Positions 47,251-57,567 of a DNA stretch of 64,000 nt are shown one piece after another. Made by a program: the position numbers and the translations under genes. Each line of letters starts with the position of its first letter. Position 1 is the first letter of the stretch. The DNA comes from Sphingosinicella flava (GTDB lineage Bacteria > Pseudomonadota > Alphaproteobacteria > Sphingomonadales > Sphingomonadaceae): positions 1,995,122-2,059,121 of the forward strand of contig NZ_CP065592.1 of NCBI RefSeq assembly GCF_016025255.1, given 5' to 3'. Under the pieces are notes generated by a model. The model saw only the letters and a program-made list of their open reading frames with translations. It did not search any database and was not told the origin of the DNA.

Positions 47251-48219
47251 TCACTCGTCTCCGAAGATCGCGACCGACCGTCCTTCCGCCGAAGCCTTGC
47301 CGCGATACATTCCAGGCGTGTTGAACGAATATTCGGTCTCGCCCTTCGGCGTCACGACGATCACGCCGCCCGTGCCGCCCAGCGCCTTCACCTCCGCCAT
47401 CACCGTGTCCGCCGCCGCCTTCGCGCTTTCGCCGGTGAAGCGCAGACGGGCACAAATCTCATGAGCGACGCCCTCGCGAATGAAATATTCGCCAGCCCCG
47501 GTCGCCGACACCGCGCAGGCGCGATCGTCGGCATAGGTGCCCGCGCCGATGATCGGCGAATCGCCGATCCGGGCCCAGCGCTTGCCGGTCAGGCCCCCGG
47601 TCGAGGTCGCGGCGGCGACATGGCCCTGCGCGTCCAGGGCCACCGCGCCGACCGTGCCATATTTGAGGTCGACGTCGAAAGAGCCGACCTTGCGCGCCTT
47701 CATCTCGTCAAGCTGGCGGCGGCGCTCGGGTGTCGCGAAATAGCTGTTCGGAACCTGCTCCAAGCCCTGCTCTTTCGAGAATTGGTCGGCGCCTTCGCGG
47801 CTGAGAAAGACGTGCGGGCTGTTTTCCATGACCCTGCGGGCGAGGCCGACCGGATTCTTCGTCATGGTGACTCCGGTTACGGCGCCCGCGGCGCGCGTTC
47901 GCCCGTCCATGATCGCGGCGTCGAGTTCGTTCTTGCCCTCATAGGTGAAGACGGCGCCCTTGCCCGCGTTGAAATTGGGGTCGTCCTCCAGCACCTTCAC
48001 CGTCTTTTCCACGGCATCGAGCGCGGAACCGCCGCCTGCCAAAATCTCCGATCCGGCGGCGAGGGCGCGATCCAAGGCGGCGCGAATTTCCTTTTCCTGT
48101 ACCGGCTTCAACCGGCTCCGCTCGATCACGCCGGCACCGCCGTGAATGACGAGCTTCCAGTCGGCGGCTTGGGCGGCTGTGGACATCAATAAAGCTCCGA
48201 GAATGAGAGAGAAACGCAT
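47251..48219 (-). CDS. Isoaspartyl peptidase / L-asparaginase, plant type
   Basis: A 322-residue Ntn-hydrolase with signal peptide (1-19, AQA). [14 protein letters not shown] opens the fold; [23 protein letters not shown] and [10 protein letters not shown] give the autocleavage site Gly-Thr with the nucleophile Thr, followed by [28 protein letters not shown]. Reaction: hydrolysis of isoaspartyl dipeptides and asparagine after autoproteolysis into alpha and beta chains. Export suggests periplasmic action. It is divergent from ispG. Confidence 0.92.
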   Translation of the reverse strand: MRFSLILGALLMSTAAQAADWKLVIHGGAGVIERSRLKPVQEKEIRAALDRALAAGSEILAGGGSALDAVEKTVKVLEDDPNFNAGKGAVFTYEGKNELDAAIMDGRTRAAGAVTGVTMTKNPVGLARRVMENSPHVFLSREGADQFSKEQGLEQVPNSYFATPERRRQLDEMKARKVGSFDVDLKYGTVGAVALDAQGHVAAATSTGGLTGKRWARIGDSPIIGAGTYADDRACAVSATGAGEYFIREGVAHEICARLRFTGESAKAAADTVMAEVKALGGTGGVIVVTPKGETEYSFNTPGMYRGKASAEGRSVAIFGDE

Positions 48220-48337
48220 GGGCAGGCCCCCTTTTTCGTGCCGCTGGCATAGCTTCTCGATCCGCAGCATGCCAGCCACTGCGTTGATGCATGCGTGCGG
48301 CCTTCCCCCGCCTGCCGCCCCGGCCTATATGTGCCCC

Positions 48338-49459
48338 ATGTCCATTCGTCCCTGGCGCGACATCGCGCGGCGTCCTTCGCGGCAGATCATGGTCGGCAAC
48401 GTGCCCGTCGGCGGCGACGCGCCCGTTACCGTGCAGACGATGACCAACACGCTGACCGCCGATGCGAAGGCGACCATCGACCAGATTCGCCGTTGCGAGG
48501 AAGCGGGCGCGGACATCATCCGCGTCTCTTGCCCCGACGAGGAATCGACCGCCGCCCTGAAACAGATCGTTCGCGCGGCCCGGGTGCCGATCGTCGCGGA
48601 CATCCACTTCCACTATAAACGCGCGCTCGAAGCCGCCGACGCAGGCGCGGCGTGCCTGCGCATCAATCCCGGCAATATCGGGTCGGAGCAGCGCGTCGCA
48701 GAGGTCGTGCGCGCCGCCAAGGCGAACGGCTGCGCGATCCGCATTGGCGTCAATGCCGGAAGCCTGGAAAAGGATCTGCTCGAAAAATATGGCGAGCCTT
48801 GCCCCGAGGCTTTGGTCGAAAGCGCGCTCGATCATATCAGGCTGCTCGAGGACCAGGATTTCCGCGAATATAAGGTGGCGGTGAAGGCGTCGGACGTCTT
48901 CCTCGCCGTCGCCGCCTATCAGCAGCTCGCCGAGGCCGTCGACTGCCCGCTCCACCTCGGCATCACCGAGGCTGGCGGCTTCGTCGGCGGTACGGTGAAA
49001 TCGGCCATCGGCATCGGCTCGCTTCTCTGGTTTGGCATTGGCGACACGATCCGCGTCTCCCTTTCCGCCGAACCCGAGGAAGAAGTGCGGGTCGGCTTCG
49101 AGATTCTGAAGGCGCTGGGCATCCGCAATCGCGGCGTCCGTGTCGTCTCCTGCCCCTCCTGCGCGCGGCAGGGCTTCGACGTCATCCGCACCGTGGAGAA
49201 ACTCGAGGAACGGCTCGCCCATATCCGGACGCCCATGTCGCTCTCCGTCCTGGGCTGCGTGGTGAATGGTCCGGGCGAGGCGCGCGAAACCGACATCGGC
49301 ATCACCGGCGGCGGCAACGGCAGGCACATGGTGTATCTCTCCGGCGTCACCGACCATCATGTCCAGGACGCGGACATGGTCGATCATATCGTGAAGCTGG
49401 TCGAAGCGAAGGCAGCCGAAATCGAAGCGGCGAAAGCGGGCCTCGAAGCCGCGGAATGA
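48338..49459 (+). CDS. ispG: 4-hydroxy-3-methylbut-2-en-1-yl diphosphate synthase
   Basis: A 373-residue enzyme of the MEP isoprenoid pathway. The TIM-barrel part includes [17 protein letters not shown] and RINPGNIG; the C-terminal part has [13 protein letters not shown] and [18 protein letters not shown], giving the Cys ligands of a [4Fe-4S] cluster. Reaction: reductive opening of the cyclodiphosphate to HMBPP. ATG 48338 is chosen; ATG 48329 is in frame. The stop overlaps the next ATG by 4 bases. Confidence 0.94.
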   Translation: MSIRPWRDIARRPSRQIMVGNVPVGGDAPVTVQTMTNTLTADAKATIDQIRRCEEAGADIIRVSCPDEESTAALKQIVRAARVPIVADIHFHYKRALEAADAGAACLRINPGNIGSEQRVAEVVRAAKANGCAIRIGVNAGSLEKDLLEKYGEPCPEALVESALDHIRLLEDQDFREYKVAVKASDVFLAVAAYQQLAEAVDCPLHLGITEAGGFVGGTVKSAIGIGSLLWFGIGDTIRVSLSAEPEEEVRVGFEILKALGIRNRGVRVVSCPSCARQGFDVIRTVEKLEERLAHIRTPMSLSVLGCVVNGPGEARETDIGITGGGNGRHMVYLSGVTDHHVQDADMVDHIVKLVEAKAAEIEAAKAGLEAAE

Positions 49460-50349
49460 GCGAAAACCGGACGGCCGCCGCGTTCGGTGTCGCCACGCTC
49501 GGCATCGCCTGCTTTTCCGCCATGGATGCGGTGATGAAGGATCTGTCGCTTTCCATTGGCACCTACAATGCCTTGCTGTGGCGCACGCTGGCCGGTGCCG
49601 TGATCGGCGGCATCGTCTTCTTCGGGCGCCGCATGCCTTGGCCCGGCCCCATTGCCATGCGGCTGCACCTGAGGCGCGGGGTGGTCGGCGCCCTTACGGC
49701 CATCTTCTTCTTCTGGGGCCTTGCCCGCGTGCCGCTCGCCCAGGCCATTGCCCTCGCCTTCATCGCGCCGCTGATCGCCCTTTATCTCGCTTCCGTTCTG
49801 CTGGGTGAGAAAATCACCCGCTCCGCGATCCTGGCCTCCGCCTTCGGCTTCGCGGGCGTGATCGTGATCCTCGCCGGGCAGGCCCGTGCCGATCTTGGGG
49901 AGGAAGCGGTGCTGGGCGCCGTGTCCATCCTGATCGCCGCCTGCTTCTACGCCTATAACATCATCCTGATGCGCCAGCAGGCGCAGGCGGCAGGGCCGGT
50001 GGAGATCGCCTTCTTCATCAGCACGATCATGACGTTCTGCTTCCTGCTCGCCGCGCCTTTCCTCGCGGTGCCGCCGCCGGTGGCGGAGCTCCCGGCTATC
50101 GGCGGCGCGGCCGTTCTGGCCTTCGTCTCCCTTCTCCTCCTCGCCTGGGCCTATGCGCGGACGCAGGCGCAATATCTGGCGCCGGTCGAATATACGGGGT
50201 TCGTCTGGGCGGCCCTGTTCGGCTATCTGTTCTTCGGCGAGAAGGTGGCGCCGCTCACGCTGGCCGGCGCGGCGATGATCGTCGCGGCCTGCCTGGTCGC
50301 GGCGCGGCAGAAGCCGGTGTCGATGGCGGAAATGGAGGCTGGATTGTAA
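49456..50349 (+). CDS. DMT superfamily transporter (EamA repeats)
   Basis: A 297-residue membrane protein with about ten hydrophobic helices arranged as two EamA repeats (about 8-140 and 150-285). [13 protein letters not shown] in helix 1 and [21 protein letters not shown] in the first repeat, [23 protein letters not shown] in the second, are typical. Substrate unknown. It overlaps both ispG and the SMR gene, suggesting co-expression. Confidence 0.87.
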   Translation: MSENRTAAAFGVATLGIACFSAMDAVMKDLSLSIGTYNALLWRTLAGAVIGGIVFFGRRMPWPGPIAMRLHLRRGVVGALTAIFFFWGLARVPLAQAIALAFIAPLIALYLASVLLGEKITRSAILASAFGFAGVIVILAGQARADLGEEAVLGAVSILIAACFYAYNIILMRQQAQAAGPVEIAFFISTIMTFCFLLAAPFLAVPPPVAELPAIGGAAVLAFVSLLLLAWAYARTQAQYLAPVEYTGFVWAALFGYLFFGEKVAPLTLAGAAMIVAACLVAARQKPVSMAEMEAGL

Positions 50350-50663
50350 TGGCCTGGGCGTTGCTTATCCTCGGCGGCTTCTTCGAAGTGGGCTTCACCA
50401 CGTGCCTGCGCTTCGTCGAAGGCTTCCGCAACGTCCCCTGGACGATCGGCTTCCTTGCCTCCGTGACGCTCAGCATGGGCCTGCTGGAGGCCGCCTCGCG
50501 GACCATTCCGATGGGCACGGCCTATGCGGTGTGGGGCGGCATCGGCGCGCTCGGCACCGTGCTGGTCGGCATCTTCTTCTTCGACGAGCCCGCCGCTTTG
50601 GTCCGCATCCTCCTCATCTTCGCCCTCGTCGCCTGCATCGCGGGCCTGAAGCTCACCGCATGA
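50349..50663 (+). CDS. Small multidrug resistance family transporter (SugE/Gdx-like)
   Basis: A 104-residue protein with four transmembrane helices. Helix 1 holds the essential Glu 13 in GGFFEVGFTTCLRF, and the PMGTAYAVWGGIGALGTVLVGI block is the SMR signature. It resembles SugE/Gdx guanidinium exporters more than EmrE, but no guanidine riboswitch is visible because it sits inside an operon. ATG overlaps the previous stop by one base. Confidence 0.85.
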   Translation: MAWALLILGGFFEVGFTTCLRFVEGFRNVPWTIGFLASVTLSMGLLEAASRTIPMGTAYAVWGGIGALGTVLVGIFFFDEPAALVRILLIFALVACIAGLKLTA

Positions 50664-51019
50664 GCGTCGACGAAGGCTTCGTCGATTGGGTGCGCGAAGC
50701 GGTGGCCCCGCTCGGCGGCCTCGGCGTCCGCAAGATGATGGGCGGCGCCTCGCTCTATATCGACGGCACGATCTTCGCGATCCTCGACGAAGGCGAAATC
50801 TGGTTCAAGGCCGATGCCGAAAGCGACGCCCTCTGGGACGAAGAGGGATGCGCGCGCTTTACCGTCACGATGAAGGACGGCAAGACCGGCACCATGAACT
50901 ACCGGCGCGGCCCGGCGGACGTCTATGACGATGCCGACGCGATGCTCCGCTGGGCCCGTCTCGGCCTGGAGGCGGGCGTCAGGGGCGCGGCGAAGAAGAA
51001 GCCGAAGAAGCGGCCCTAA
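50660..51019 (+). CDS. TfoX/Sxy family protein (N-terminal domain only)
   Basis: A 119-residue protein matching the TfoX N-terminal domain: VDWVREAVAPLGGLGVRKMMGGASLYIDGTIFAILDEGEIWFKAD, then TMNYRRGPADVYDDADAMLRWARLGLEA. A basic Lys-rich tail (KKKPKKRP) ends it. The C-terminal domain of gamma-proteobacterial TfoX, a competence regulator, is missing; function here unknown. It overlaps the SMR gene by four bases and the convergent amidase by four. Confidence 0.8.
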   Translation: MSVDEGFVDWVREAVAPLGGLGVRKMMGGASLYIDGTIFAILDEGEIWFKADAESDALWDEEGCARFTVTMKDGKTGTMNYRRGPADVYDDADAMLRWARLGLEAGVRGAAKKKPKKRP

Positions 51020-52548
51020 CGGACCGGTGCGAGGAGCGGCGCCACGTCCGGCGCCGTTTCGATCGACTCCAGCAGCTTCGGCTCCACCCGTTTCTGCGAC
51101 GCCTGCTCGTAATCGTAGCCCAATGAGAGGATCAGCGCGTCCGACCATTTGGGCCCCATGAAGCTGAGGCCCACCGGCAGGCCCTTCACCGTGCCCATCG
51201 GCACGGTCAGGTGCGGATAACCGGCGACCGCCGCGAGGCTGCCCGCGCCGCCGCCGGAAATCTGGTCGCCGTGAACCGAGTCTATGAGCCAGGCGGCGGG
51301 CATGGTCGGGCCGACCAAAGCGACGACGTCATTGTCCTTGAGCAGCTTGTCGATCCCCTCCGCGCCCGCGAGGCGGAGCGAGGTTTCCCGCGCCTTCTTG
51401 TAATCGGGATCGTCGAGGCCCTTGGTCACTTCCGCCTGCTCGAAAATGTCCTGGCCGAACAGTGCCAGCTCACGGCCGTTAGCCTTGTTGAAGGCGATGA
51501 TGTCGGCGAGCGTGCGGGTTTTCACCGACGGCGGCGTGGTCGCGAGATAGGCGTTGATGTCCGCCTTGGTCTCGGCGAGCAGAACCTTGAACTCATTCTC
51601 GCCGATCTGGTCGCGGCCCTCCAGCTTGGCGATGTCGACGAGGATCGCGCCTTCCTTTTTCAGCGTTTCGAGCGCCTCGGCGAAGGCCGCGTCGGTGCCG
51701 AATCCGGTCGCGAAGCGCAGCACGCCGATCCGTTTGCCCTTGAGCGAATCGGCTGAAAGCGCGGCGGCATAATCCGTCTTGCGCGCATCCGCTTCCTGCG
51801 TCGCGCGGTCGGCGGGATCGCTCCCGGCCATGGCGCTCAGCACCAGGGCCGCGTCCTGCACCGTCCGGGTCATCGGCCCAGCCGTATCCTGGCTGTGGCT
51901 GATCGGCACGACATGGGTGCGGCTGACGAGGCCGACGGTGGGCTTGAATCCGACGATGCCGTTGACCGCGGCCGGGCAGGTGATCGACCCGTCCGTCTCG
52001 GTGCCGATCGCGGCCGGAACCATGCCCGCCGCGACCGCCGCGCCGCTGCCGCTGCTCGACCCGCAGGGGTTGCGGTCGAGCGCGTGCGGGTTGCGCACCT
52101 GCCCGCCCACCGCGCTCCAGCCGGAGATGGAATTGGACGACCGGATGTTCGCCCATTCGCTAAGGTTCGCCTTGCCGACGATCACCGCCCCCGCCGCGCG
52201 AAGGTTCGCGACCAAAGGCGCGTCGCGATTGGTGACATTGTCTTTGAGCGCGAGGCTCCCCGCGGTGGTCGGCAGCGGTCCCTTCGTCTCGATATTGTCC
52301 TTGACCAGGATCGGCATGCTGTAAATCGGCCCGCGCGCCCTCTTTTGCCGGTCGAGCGCGACCGCCTGATCCATGGCGGTCGGATCGACGGCAATCACCG
52401 CGTTCAATCGCGGATTGAGTTCTTCGATCCGTTCCAGGGCGTGCGCCGTATTGGCGGTGGCGGGCCCGATATATTGCCGCGCCGCCACCGTGGCGGGAAC
52501 GCAGACGGAGATCGCCGCCGCTGCCGTCAGCATCGTCCTGTTGCGCAT
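51016..52548 (-). CDS. Amidase (amidase-signature family), exported
   Basis: A 510-residue enzyme. Signal peptide about 1-23. Catalytic triad region: Lys 83 in MPILVKDNIETKG and the Ser pair in NPCGSSSGSGAAVAAGMVPAAIGTETDGS, the amidase signature. The C-terminal half has LPVGLSFMGPKWSDALIL. Substrate unknown; family members hydrolyse amides, including peptide amides. ATG 52548 follows AAGGGAAA. It lies 10 bases after the M61 peptidase gene and is probably its operon partner. Confidence 0.9.
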   Translation of the reverse strand: MRNRTMLTAAAAISVCVPATVAARQYIGPATANTAHALERIEELNPRLNAVIAVDPTAMDQAVALDRQKRARGPIYSMPILVKDNIETKGPLPTTAGSLALKDNVTNRDAPLVANLRAAGAVIVGKANLSEWANIRSSNSISGWSAVGGQVRNPHALDRNPCGSSSGSGAAVAAGMVPAAIGTETDGSITCPAAVNGIVGFKPTVGLVSRTHVVPISHSQDTAGPMTRTVQDAALVLSAMAGSDPADRATQEADARKTDYAAALSADSLKGKRIGVLRFATGFGTDAAFAEALETLKKEGAILVDIAKLEGRDQIGENEFKVLLAETKADINAYLATTPPSVKTRTLADIIAFNKANGRELALFGQDIFEQAEVTKGLDDPDYKKARETSLRLAGAEGIDKLLKDNDVVALVGPTMPAAWLIDSVHGDQISGGGAGSLAAVAGYPHLTVPMGTVKGLPVGLSFMGPKWSDALILSLGYDYEQASQKRVEPKLLESIETAPDVAPLLAPVR

Positions 52549-52558
52549 AGGATTTCCC

Positions 52559-54469
52559 TTATTTCAGCGGCTTCAGCAAATCGTCGAGCGACGAGCGCCC
52601 TTTCCCGACCTTTTCGAGGACCGGATAGCGCAAGCCCTCATGATAGTTGAGGTTGATCGTCCGGTAGAGATCGCCCTTCTTGGTGAGCAGGGTGATCGGC
52701 TGGTTCGTACCCTTGGCCGCCTTGATCGCGTCCTTCAGCGCATCGCCCGAATAGGCCTTGCCGTTGACCGCGACGATCTCCGTCCCCGCCGTCACGCCTT
52801 CGTTGAACAAGGGCGAATCCCAGGCGACGCCGGTCACCGTGCCCGTATTGTTGAGCGAAAGGCCGATCGTGTAGGTGAGGTCCGTCACCTCCCGGTCCTT
52901 CTCGCGCGATTTGAAATAGGCCGGCGCCTCCTCGACATAGGCGAGGCGGTATCCGCCGCGCTGGATCCAATCGAGCGGTGCCTTGCCGGTCTGGTTGACG
53001 CGCTGGTTCAGATAGGTCGCCCAGTCGTAGGGCGTCACCGCGTTGAGCCCCTGCACCACGTCGTCGAACGAATAGGTCAGCTGCCCTTCCTGATCGGGAT
53101 TGATGCCGAAGAAGGCACGCGCGAAATCGTCGATCGATTTCTTGCCGTTCGTCCGCTCGCGGATGATGCTGTCGACGTCGAGCCAGATCAGCATGCCCTC
53201 GCTATAATAATCCTCCGACCGCTGCCAGCTGCCATAGGCTTGCGGGCGGCGCGAATTGATGATCGGGTCGTTGGTCGTGTCGACCAGCGGGCGCCAGCTG
53301 CGGCCGGGCAAGATGTCGTAATAAGCCGCGGTGCGGGCGAGCTCGGCCTTCACGTCCTCGACCGGCATCATGCCCGAGCGGGCGGAGAGGATGTTGCCCC
53401 AGAATTGCGTCATGCCTTCATAAACCCAGAGCAGGCTGTTGCGCATCGGCACGCGATAGTCCGGCGTGAAGAGGTCGGCTGGGCGGCGATATTTGCCGTC
53501 CCAGCTGTGGTTCATTTCGTGCGCGAGGAGGTCGCGGCCCGCCGATCCGCTGTCCCAATCGGTGAAATAGGTGCGCGGATGGCTGTTCTCGGACGAGCGC
53601 AGATGCTCGAGGCCGATGCCGCCCAATTGGTCGGTCAGCGCGAGCAGGAACTCATATTCGTCATAATGCTTGCCGCGATAGAGCTTCATCGCCTGATCGA
53701 CGAGGTCGCGATGCGCTTTCAGCTGCTCGGGCTTGGCTTCCAAGTCCTTGGCTTCGTCCGCGAAGATGTTGAGCCACACGTCATCCGACAACTTCTCGCG
53801 CCGGAAATGCTGTCCGGCGAAGAGCGGCGAATCGACCAGCGTCTCGTAAGAGACCGGCTTGTAAGTGATCCGGTTGCCTGTTTGGCTCGCCACATCGAGG
53901 GAGGTGGCGGCGCTCCACCCGGCCGGGAGGGCGATTGTCGCTTCGACCGGGATGTTCCGCACGTAATAGCCTGCGGGATAGAGCGACATTTTTTCCCACT
54001 GCGCATTGAGCATGACCGGCGTCATCGTGACACGGCCTTCGGTGGCACGGGTCGGGGAAAGATGCTGGAACTCGACATCGATGCTGGTGACGCCTGCGGG
54101 CACCTCCACCTGGAAAGCGTAGACATCGGCCGGATCGCGGCGCCATGGAATCGCTTGGCCCCCCGCGCTGATCTTCAGGCCTGCAACGGTGTTGATCGGC
54201 CCGCGCGGCGCGTGGTTGCCGGGCAGCCATTCGGGATAGAGCAGAGTCAGCGGACCAGGGCCCGCCACCGGAATGGTCTGGCGCACGCGATAGATGGCGC
54301 GCTGTGTGTCGGTCGCGTCCACCTCCAGCCGCATCGTGCCCGGATAGGGAATGTCCTGCGCCGCCGGGATGGTGTTCGGGATGGGCAGCGGCTGGGGCTT
54401 GCCGTCCGGCACCTGCGCAAGGGCGGACGTGGACAGTAAGGCGGCGGAAATCAGGAGGATGTTACGCAA
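52559..54469 (-). CDS. M61 family glycyl aminopeptidase with PDZ domain
   Basis: A 636-residue exported metallopeptidase. Signal peptide 1-18 (ALA-Q), N-terminal beta domain (about 40-200), catalytic domain with zinc motif HEMNH followed by SWDGK near 320 and the third ligand Glu in WVYEGMTQFWG, then a PDZ domain (about 525-610). Reaction in the family: release of N-terminal Gly or Ala. The start is TTG at 54467-54469, with GGAG 7 bases upstream; no in-frame ATG is available before a stop. The gap upstream holds an inverted repeat and a class B repeat. Confidence 0.88.
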   Translation of the reverse strand: MRNILLISAALLSTSALAQVPDGKPQPLPIPNTIPAAQDIPYPGTMRLEVDATDTQRAIYRVRQTIPVAGPGPLTLLYPEWLPGNHAPRGPINTVAGLKISAGGQAIPWRRDPADVYAFQVEVPAGVTSIDVEFQHLSPTRATEGRVTMTPVMLNAQWEKMSLYPAGYYVRNIPVEATIALPAGWSAATSLDVASQTGNRITYKPVSYETLVDSPLFAGQHFRREKLSDDVWLNIFADEAKDLEAKPEQLKAHRDLVDQAMKLYRGKHYDEYEFLLALTDQLGGIGLEHLRSSENSHPRTYFTDWDSGSAGRDLLAHEMNHSWDGKYRRPADLFTPDYRVPMRNSLLWVYEGMTQFWGNILSARSGMMPVEDVKAELARTAAYYDILPGRSWRPLVDTTNDPIINSRRPQAYGSWQRSEDYYSEGMLIWLDVDSIIRERTNGKKSIDDFARAFFGINPDQEGQLTYSFDDVVQGLNAVTPYDWATYLNQRVNQTGKAPLDWIQRGGYRLAYVEEAPAYFKSREKDREVTDLTYTIGLSLNNTGTVTGVAWDSPLFNEGVTAGTEIVAVNGKAYSGDALKDAIKAAKGTNQPITLLTKKGDLYRTINLNYHEGLRYPVLEKVGKGRSSLDDLLKPLK

Positions 54470-54478
54470 GGCCGGACT

Positions 54479-54504
54479 CCATGTGGGGATATTTCCCTAC
54501 ATGG
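54479..54504. promoter_or_regulatory. Inverted repeat in front of the M61 peptidase gene
   Basis: CCATGTGGGGA / TCCCTACATGG (54479-54489 and 54494-54504), 11-base arms with one mismatch and loop TATT. It lies 10-35 bases upstream of the TTG start, where it could be an operator or a leader hairpin. Confidence 0.4.
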
Positions 54505-54538
54505 ATGGCGCAAGGAAGGAGACACGTCCAGCGCTACA

Positions 54539-54654
54539 TAACCCTCCCCCTTGATGGGGGAGGGTTGGGTGGTGGGTGATGTCTCCGGAAGAGGCAGCGC
54601 TCTACGTCGTAGATCACCCCTCCCCAACCCCTCCCCATTGAGGGGAGGGGCTCA
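54539..54654. repeat. Class B inverted repeat, copy 4
   Basis: Arms CCCTCCCCCTTGATGGGGGAGGG and its mirrored partner, with centre CTCCGGAAG and CTACGTCGTAGATCACCCC shared with copies 1 and 3. Its right end forms the stop codon of ppa. It lies between ppa and the M61 gene on the minus strand. Confidence 0.85.
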
Positions 54655-55188
54655 GATCTTCGCCGCCTTCGCCCGCTCGATCGCCTCGACGATGATGCGT
54701 TCGGCATCCTCGCGGCCCAGCCATTTGCCGACGCGCACCCACTTTTCGGATTCGAGATCCTTATAATGGGTGAAGAAATGCTCGATCTGCTTCATCACGA
54801 TTTCGGGCAAATCGTCCGCCTCGACGACATTCTGGTAATAAGGGAAAGTGGTGTCGACCGGCACGCAGAGCACCTTCTCGTCGCCACCGGCCTCGTCTTC
54901 CAGCATCAGCACGGCGATCGGGCGCACGCGCACCACCGATCCCGGAATGAAGGGCGACCGCGCGACGACCATCGCGTCCAGCGGATCGCCGTCCGGCGAC
55001 AAGGTGTGCGGAATGAAGCCGTAATTGGTCGGATAGCGCATCGGCGTGTGCAGGATGCGATCCACCCAGATCGCGCCCGACTTCTTGTCGAACTCATATT
55101 TCACGGGTTCGCCGCCGACCGGCACTTCGATGATGACGTTGACGCTATGGGGCGGATCGTCGCCCACGGGAATCAGATCGATGTTCAT
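54652..55188 (-). CDS. ppa: Inorganic pyrophosphatase, family I
   Basis: A 178-residue soluble enzyme. The [17 protein letters not shown] opening and metal-binding DGDPLDAMV match the family I signature; [13 protein letters not shown] is also diagnostic. Reaction: pyrophosphate to two phosphates, driving biosynthesis. ATG 55188 is chosen; the frame upstream enters the divergent hisS promoter region. TGA stop lies in the class B repeat. Confidence 0.94.
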   Translation of the reverse strand: MNIDLIPVGDDPPHSVNVIIEVPVGGEPVKYEFDKKSGAIWVDRILHTPMRYPTNYGFIPHTLSPDGDPLDAMVVARSPFIPGSVVRVRPIAVLMLEDEAGGDEKVLCVPVDTTFPYYQNVVEADDLPEIVMKQIEHFFTHYKDLESEKWVRVGKWLGREDAERIIVEAIERAKAAKI

Positions 55189-55249
55189 GGGCGTGGCCGT
55201 TAGAGGCCCAATGCTTTTCACGCCACGCAAAAATGCTAAGGGCGTCCAA

Positions 55250-56494
55250 ATGAGTAGCAAGGTTCAAGCCGTTCGCGGCACACAGGACATGCTGGGCGAG
55301 GCCGCCGAGCGCTTCCACACGGTCGTATCGGCATTCGATCGCGTGCGCCGCCTCTACGGCTTCCAGCGGGTCGAAGTGCCGATGTTCGAGGCGACCGCCG
55401 TCTTCGCCCGCTCGCTGGGCGAGACGACCGATGTCGTGTCGAAGGAAATGTACACGTTCGAGGATCGCGGCGGCGATTCCCTCACCCTGCGCCCCGAATT
55501 CACGGCGGGGATCGCGCGCGCCTATCTTTCCGAGGGCTGGCAGCAGCATGCCCCGCTGAAGGTCGTCACCTGGGGCGCCGCCTTCCGCTACGAACGCCCA
55601 CAAAAGGGCCGCTTCCGCCAGTTTCACCAGCTCGACGCCGAAATCATCGGCGCGGGCGAACCCGCCTCGGATGTCGAGCTGATCGCGTTCGGCGCGCAAT
55701 TGCTGGCTGAGCTCGGCATCGTGGATCGCGTCAAATTGCAATTGAACACGCTCGGCGATCCCGAAACGCGCGATGCGTGGCGCGCGGCCCTCGTCGATCA
55801 CTTCGCCAAGCACCGCTACGACCTCTCCGACGAAAGCCGCGTGCGGCTCGACAAGAACCCGCTGCGCATCCTCGATTCGAAGGAGCATAAGGATTTCCCG
55901 ATCGTCGACAGCGCGCCGGTGGTGGACGATTTCCTGACGGTTGAGGCCGCAGATTTCTTCGGCAAGGTGACGGCGGGTCTCGACCAGGCGGGCGTCAAAT
56001 GGACGCGCAATCCCCGACTTGTCCGGGGTCTCGATTATTACCGTCACACCGCCTTCGAATTCACGACCGAGGATCTGGGCGCGCAGAGCGCCGTGATCGC
56101 GGGCGGGCGCTATGACGGCCTCATCGAAAGCATGGGCGGTCCGCACACGCCCGCGGTCGGCTGGGCGGCGGGAATAGAGCGCCTGTCGCTGCTGATCGGC
56201 GCTCCGGAAAGCCGGGGCATCGATGCGGCGCTAGTGCCCTTGGGCGATGCGGCGGAGCAGGCCGCGCTCGGCATCGCCGCCGATTTGCGCCGCGCGGGCC
56301 TCGCCTGCGAAATGGCCTATCGCGGCAACATGAAGAAGCGAATGCAGAAGGCGAATGCCGTCGGCGCGCGCTTCGCCATCATCCTTGGCGACGACGAGCT
56401 GGCGCGCGGCGAAGCGGCGGTGAAGGATCTCGCCAGCGGCGAGCAGCGCAACATCGCCCTCGCCGCCCTTGCGGAGGCGCTGCGCGGCGCATGA
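55250..56494 (+). CDS. hisS: Histidine--tRNA ligase
   Basis: A 414-residue class II synthetase. [15 protein letters not shown] begins the catalytic domain, with motif 2 in [18 protein letters not shown], the histidine-A loops [15 protein letters not shown] and [13 protein letters not shown], and motif 3 in [12 protein letters not shown]; the anticodon-binding domain is at about 325-414. Only 61 bases separate it from divergent ppa. Its stop overlaps the prfA ATG by 4 bases. Confidence 0.94.
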   Translation: MSSKVQAVRGTQDMLGEAAERFHTVVSAFDRVRRLYGFQRVEVPMFEATAVFARSLGETTDVVSKEMYTFEDRGGDSLTLRPEFTAGIARAYLSEGWQQHAPLKVVTWGAAFRYERPQKGRFRQFHQLDAEIIGAGEPASDVELIAFGAQLLAELGIVDRVKLQLNTLGDPETRDAWRAALVDHFAKHRYDLSDESRVRLDKNPLRILDSKEHKDFPIVDSAPVVDDFLTVEAADFFGKVTAGLDQAGVKWTRNPRLVRGLDYYRHTAFEFTTEDLGAQSAVIAGGRYDGLIESMGGPHTPAVGWAAGIERLSLLIGAPESRGIDAALVPLGDAAEQAALGIAADLRRAGLACEMAYRGNMKKRMQKANAVGARFAIILGDDELARGEAAVKDLASGEQRNIALAALAEALRGA

Positions 56495-57564
56495 AGGCGA
56501 TTTCCGACCAGCGCATCGCGGCCATCGAGGCGCGCAAGGACGAGCTGCAGAACGCCATGGCGGCGCCGAACCTCGCGCCCGACGCGTTCGTCAAATTGTC
56601 CAAGGATTATGCCGAGATCGAGCCGGTCGCCGAAGCGGCGCGGGAAGTGCGGCGCCTGAGGGCCGAGCTCGGCGTGCTGGGCGGCCTGCTCGACGATCCT
56701 GAAATGAAGGATATGGCCGCCGAGGAAGCGGAGGAAATCCGTCGCCAACTCCCCGAGGCAGAGCGGACATTGGCTTTGAAGCTGCTGCCCCGCGACACGG
56801 CGGATGAACGCTCCGCCATGCTTGAAATCCGCGCCGGAACGGGCGGAGACGAAGCCGCGCTCTTCGCGGGCGACCTCTTCCGCATGTACCAGCGTTATGC
56901 CGAGGAGCAGGGCTGGCGGGTCGAGGTGATTTCGACCAGCGCGTCGGATGTCGGCGGCTTCAAGGAAATCGTCGCCTCGGTCACCGGCCAGGGCGTGTTC
57001 GCCAAGCTGAAGTTCGAAAGCGGCGTCCATCGCGTGCAGCGTGTGCCGGTGACGGAAAGCGGTGGGCGCATCCATACCTCGGCGGCGACGGTCGCGGTGC
57101 TTCCCGAGGCCGAGGATGTCGACGTGCAGATCGACGACAAGGATCTGCGCATCGACGTCTACCGCTCGTCGGGCCCCGGCGGCCAGTCGGTCAACACGAC
57201 CGACAGCGCCGTCCGCATCACCCACCTGCCGACTGGCCTCGTCGTCATTCAGCAGGACGAGAAGTCACAGCACAAGAACAAGGCCAAGGCACTGAAGGTG
57301 CTCCGCACCCGCCTCTACGAGATGGAGCGCGAGCGGCTGGCGAGCGAGCGGGCGGGGGCGCGCAAGTCCATGGTCGGCTCCGGCGACCGCTCCGAGCGCA
57401 TCCGCACTTACAATTTCCCGCAGGGGCGGGTGACCGATCACCGGATCAACCTCACCCTGCATCGCCTTCCCGAAATCCTCGAAGGTCCGGGTCTGAACGA
57501 GGTGATTTCCGCGCTGATCGCCGAGGATGAGGCGGAGCGACTGGCGAGCCTCGATGAACAGTAA
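56491..57564 (+). CDS. prfA: Peptide chain release factor 1
   Basis: A 357-residue class I release factor. The N-terminal helical domain is followed by [15 protein letters not shown]; the GGQ motif lies in [20 protein letters not shown] near residue 233. The codon-recognition segment includes [18 protein letters not shown] (a PxT-type tripeptide is expected around 185-195). Role: termination at UAA and UAG. A structured class B element separates it from prmC, which modifies the GGQ glutamine. Confidence 0.95.
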   Translation: MKAISDQRIAAIEARKDELQNAMAAPNLAPDAFVKLSKDYAEIEPVAEAAREVRRLRAELGVLGGLLDDPEMKDMAAEEAEEIRRQLPEAERTLALKLLPRDTADERSAMLEIRAGTGGDEAALFAGDLFRMYQRYAEEQGWRVEVISTSASDVGGFKEIVASVTGQGVFAKLKFESGVHRVQRVPVTESGGRIHTSAATVAVLPEAEDVDVQIDDKDLRIDVYRSSGPGGQSVNTTDSAVRITHLPTGLVVIQQDEKSQHKNKAKALKVLRTRLYEMERERLASERAGARKSMVGSGDRSERIRTYNFPQGRVTDHRINLTLHRLPEILEGPGLNEVISALIAEDEAERLASLDEQ

Positions 57565-57567
57565 AAG

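Noticed and set aside
52373..54439. A 688-codon open frame antisense to the M61 peptidase gene
   Set aside because: Its translation is low-complexity and Arg/His-rich, typical of GC-rich antisense frames; the M61 gene has clear catalytic motifs.
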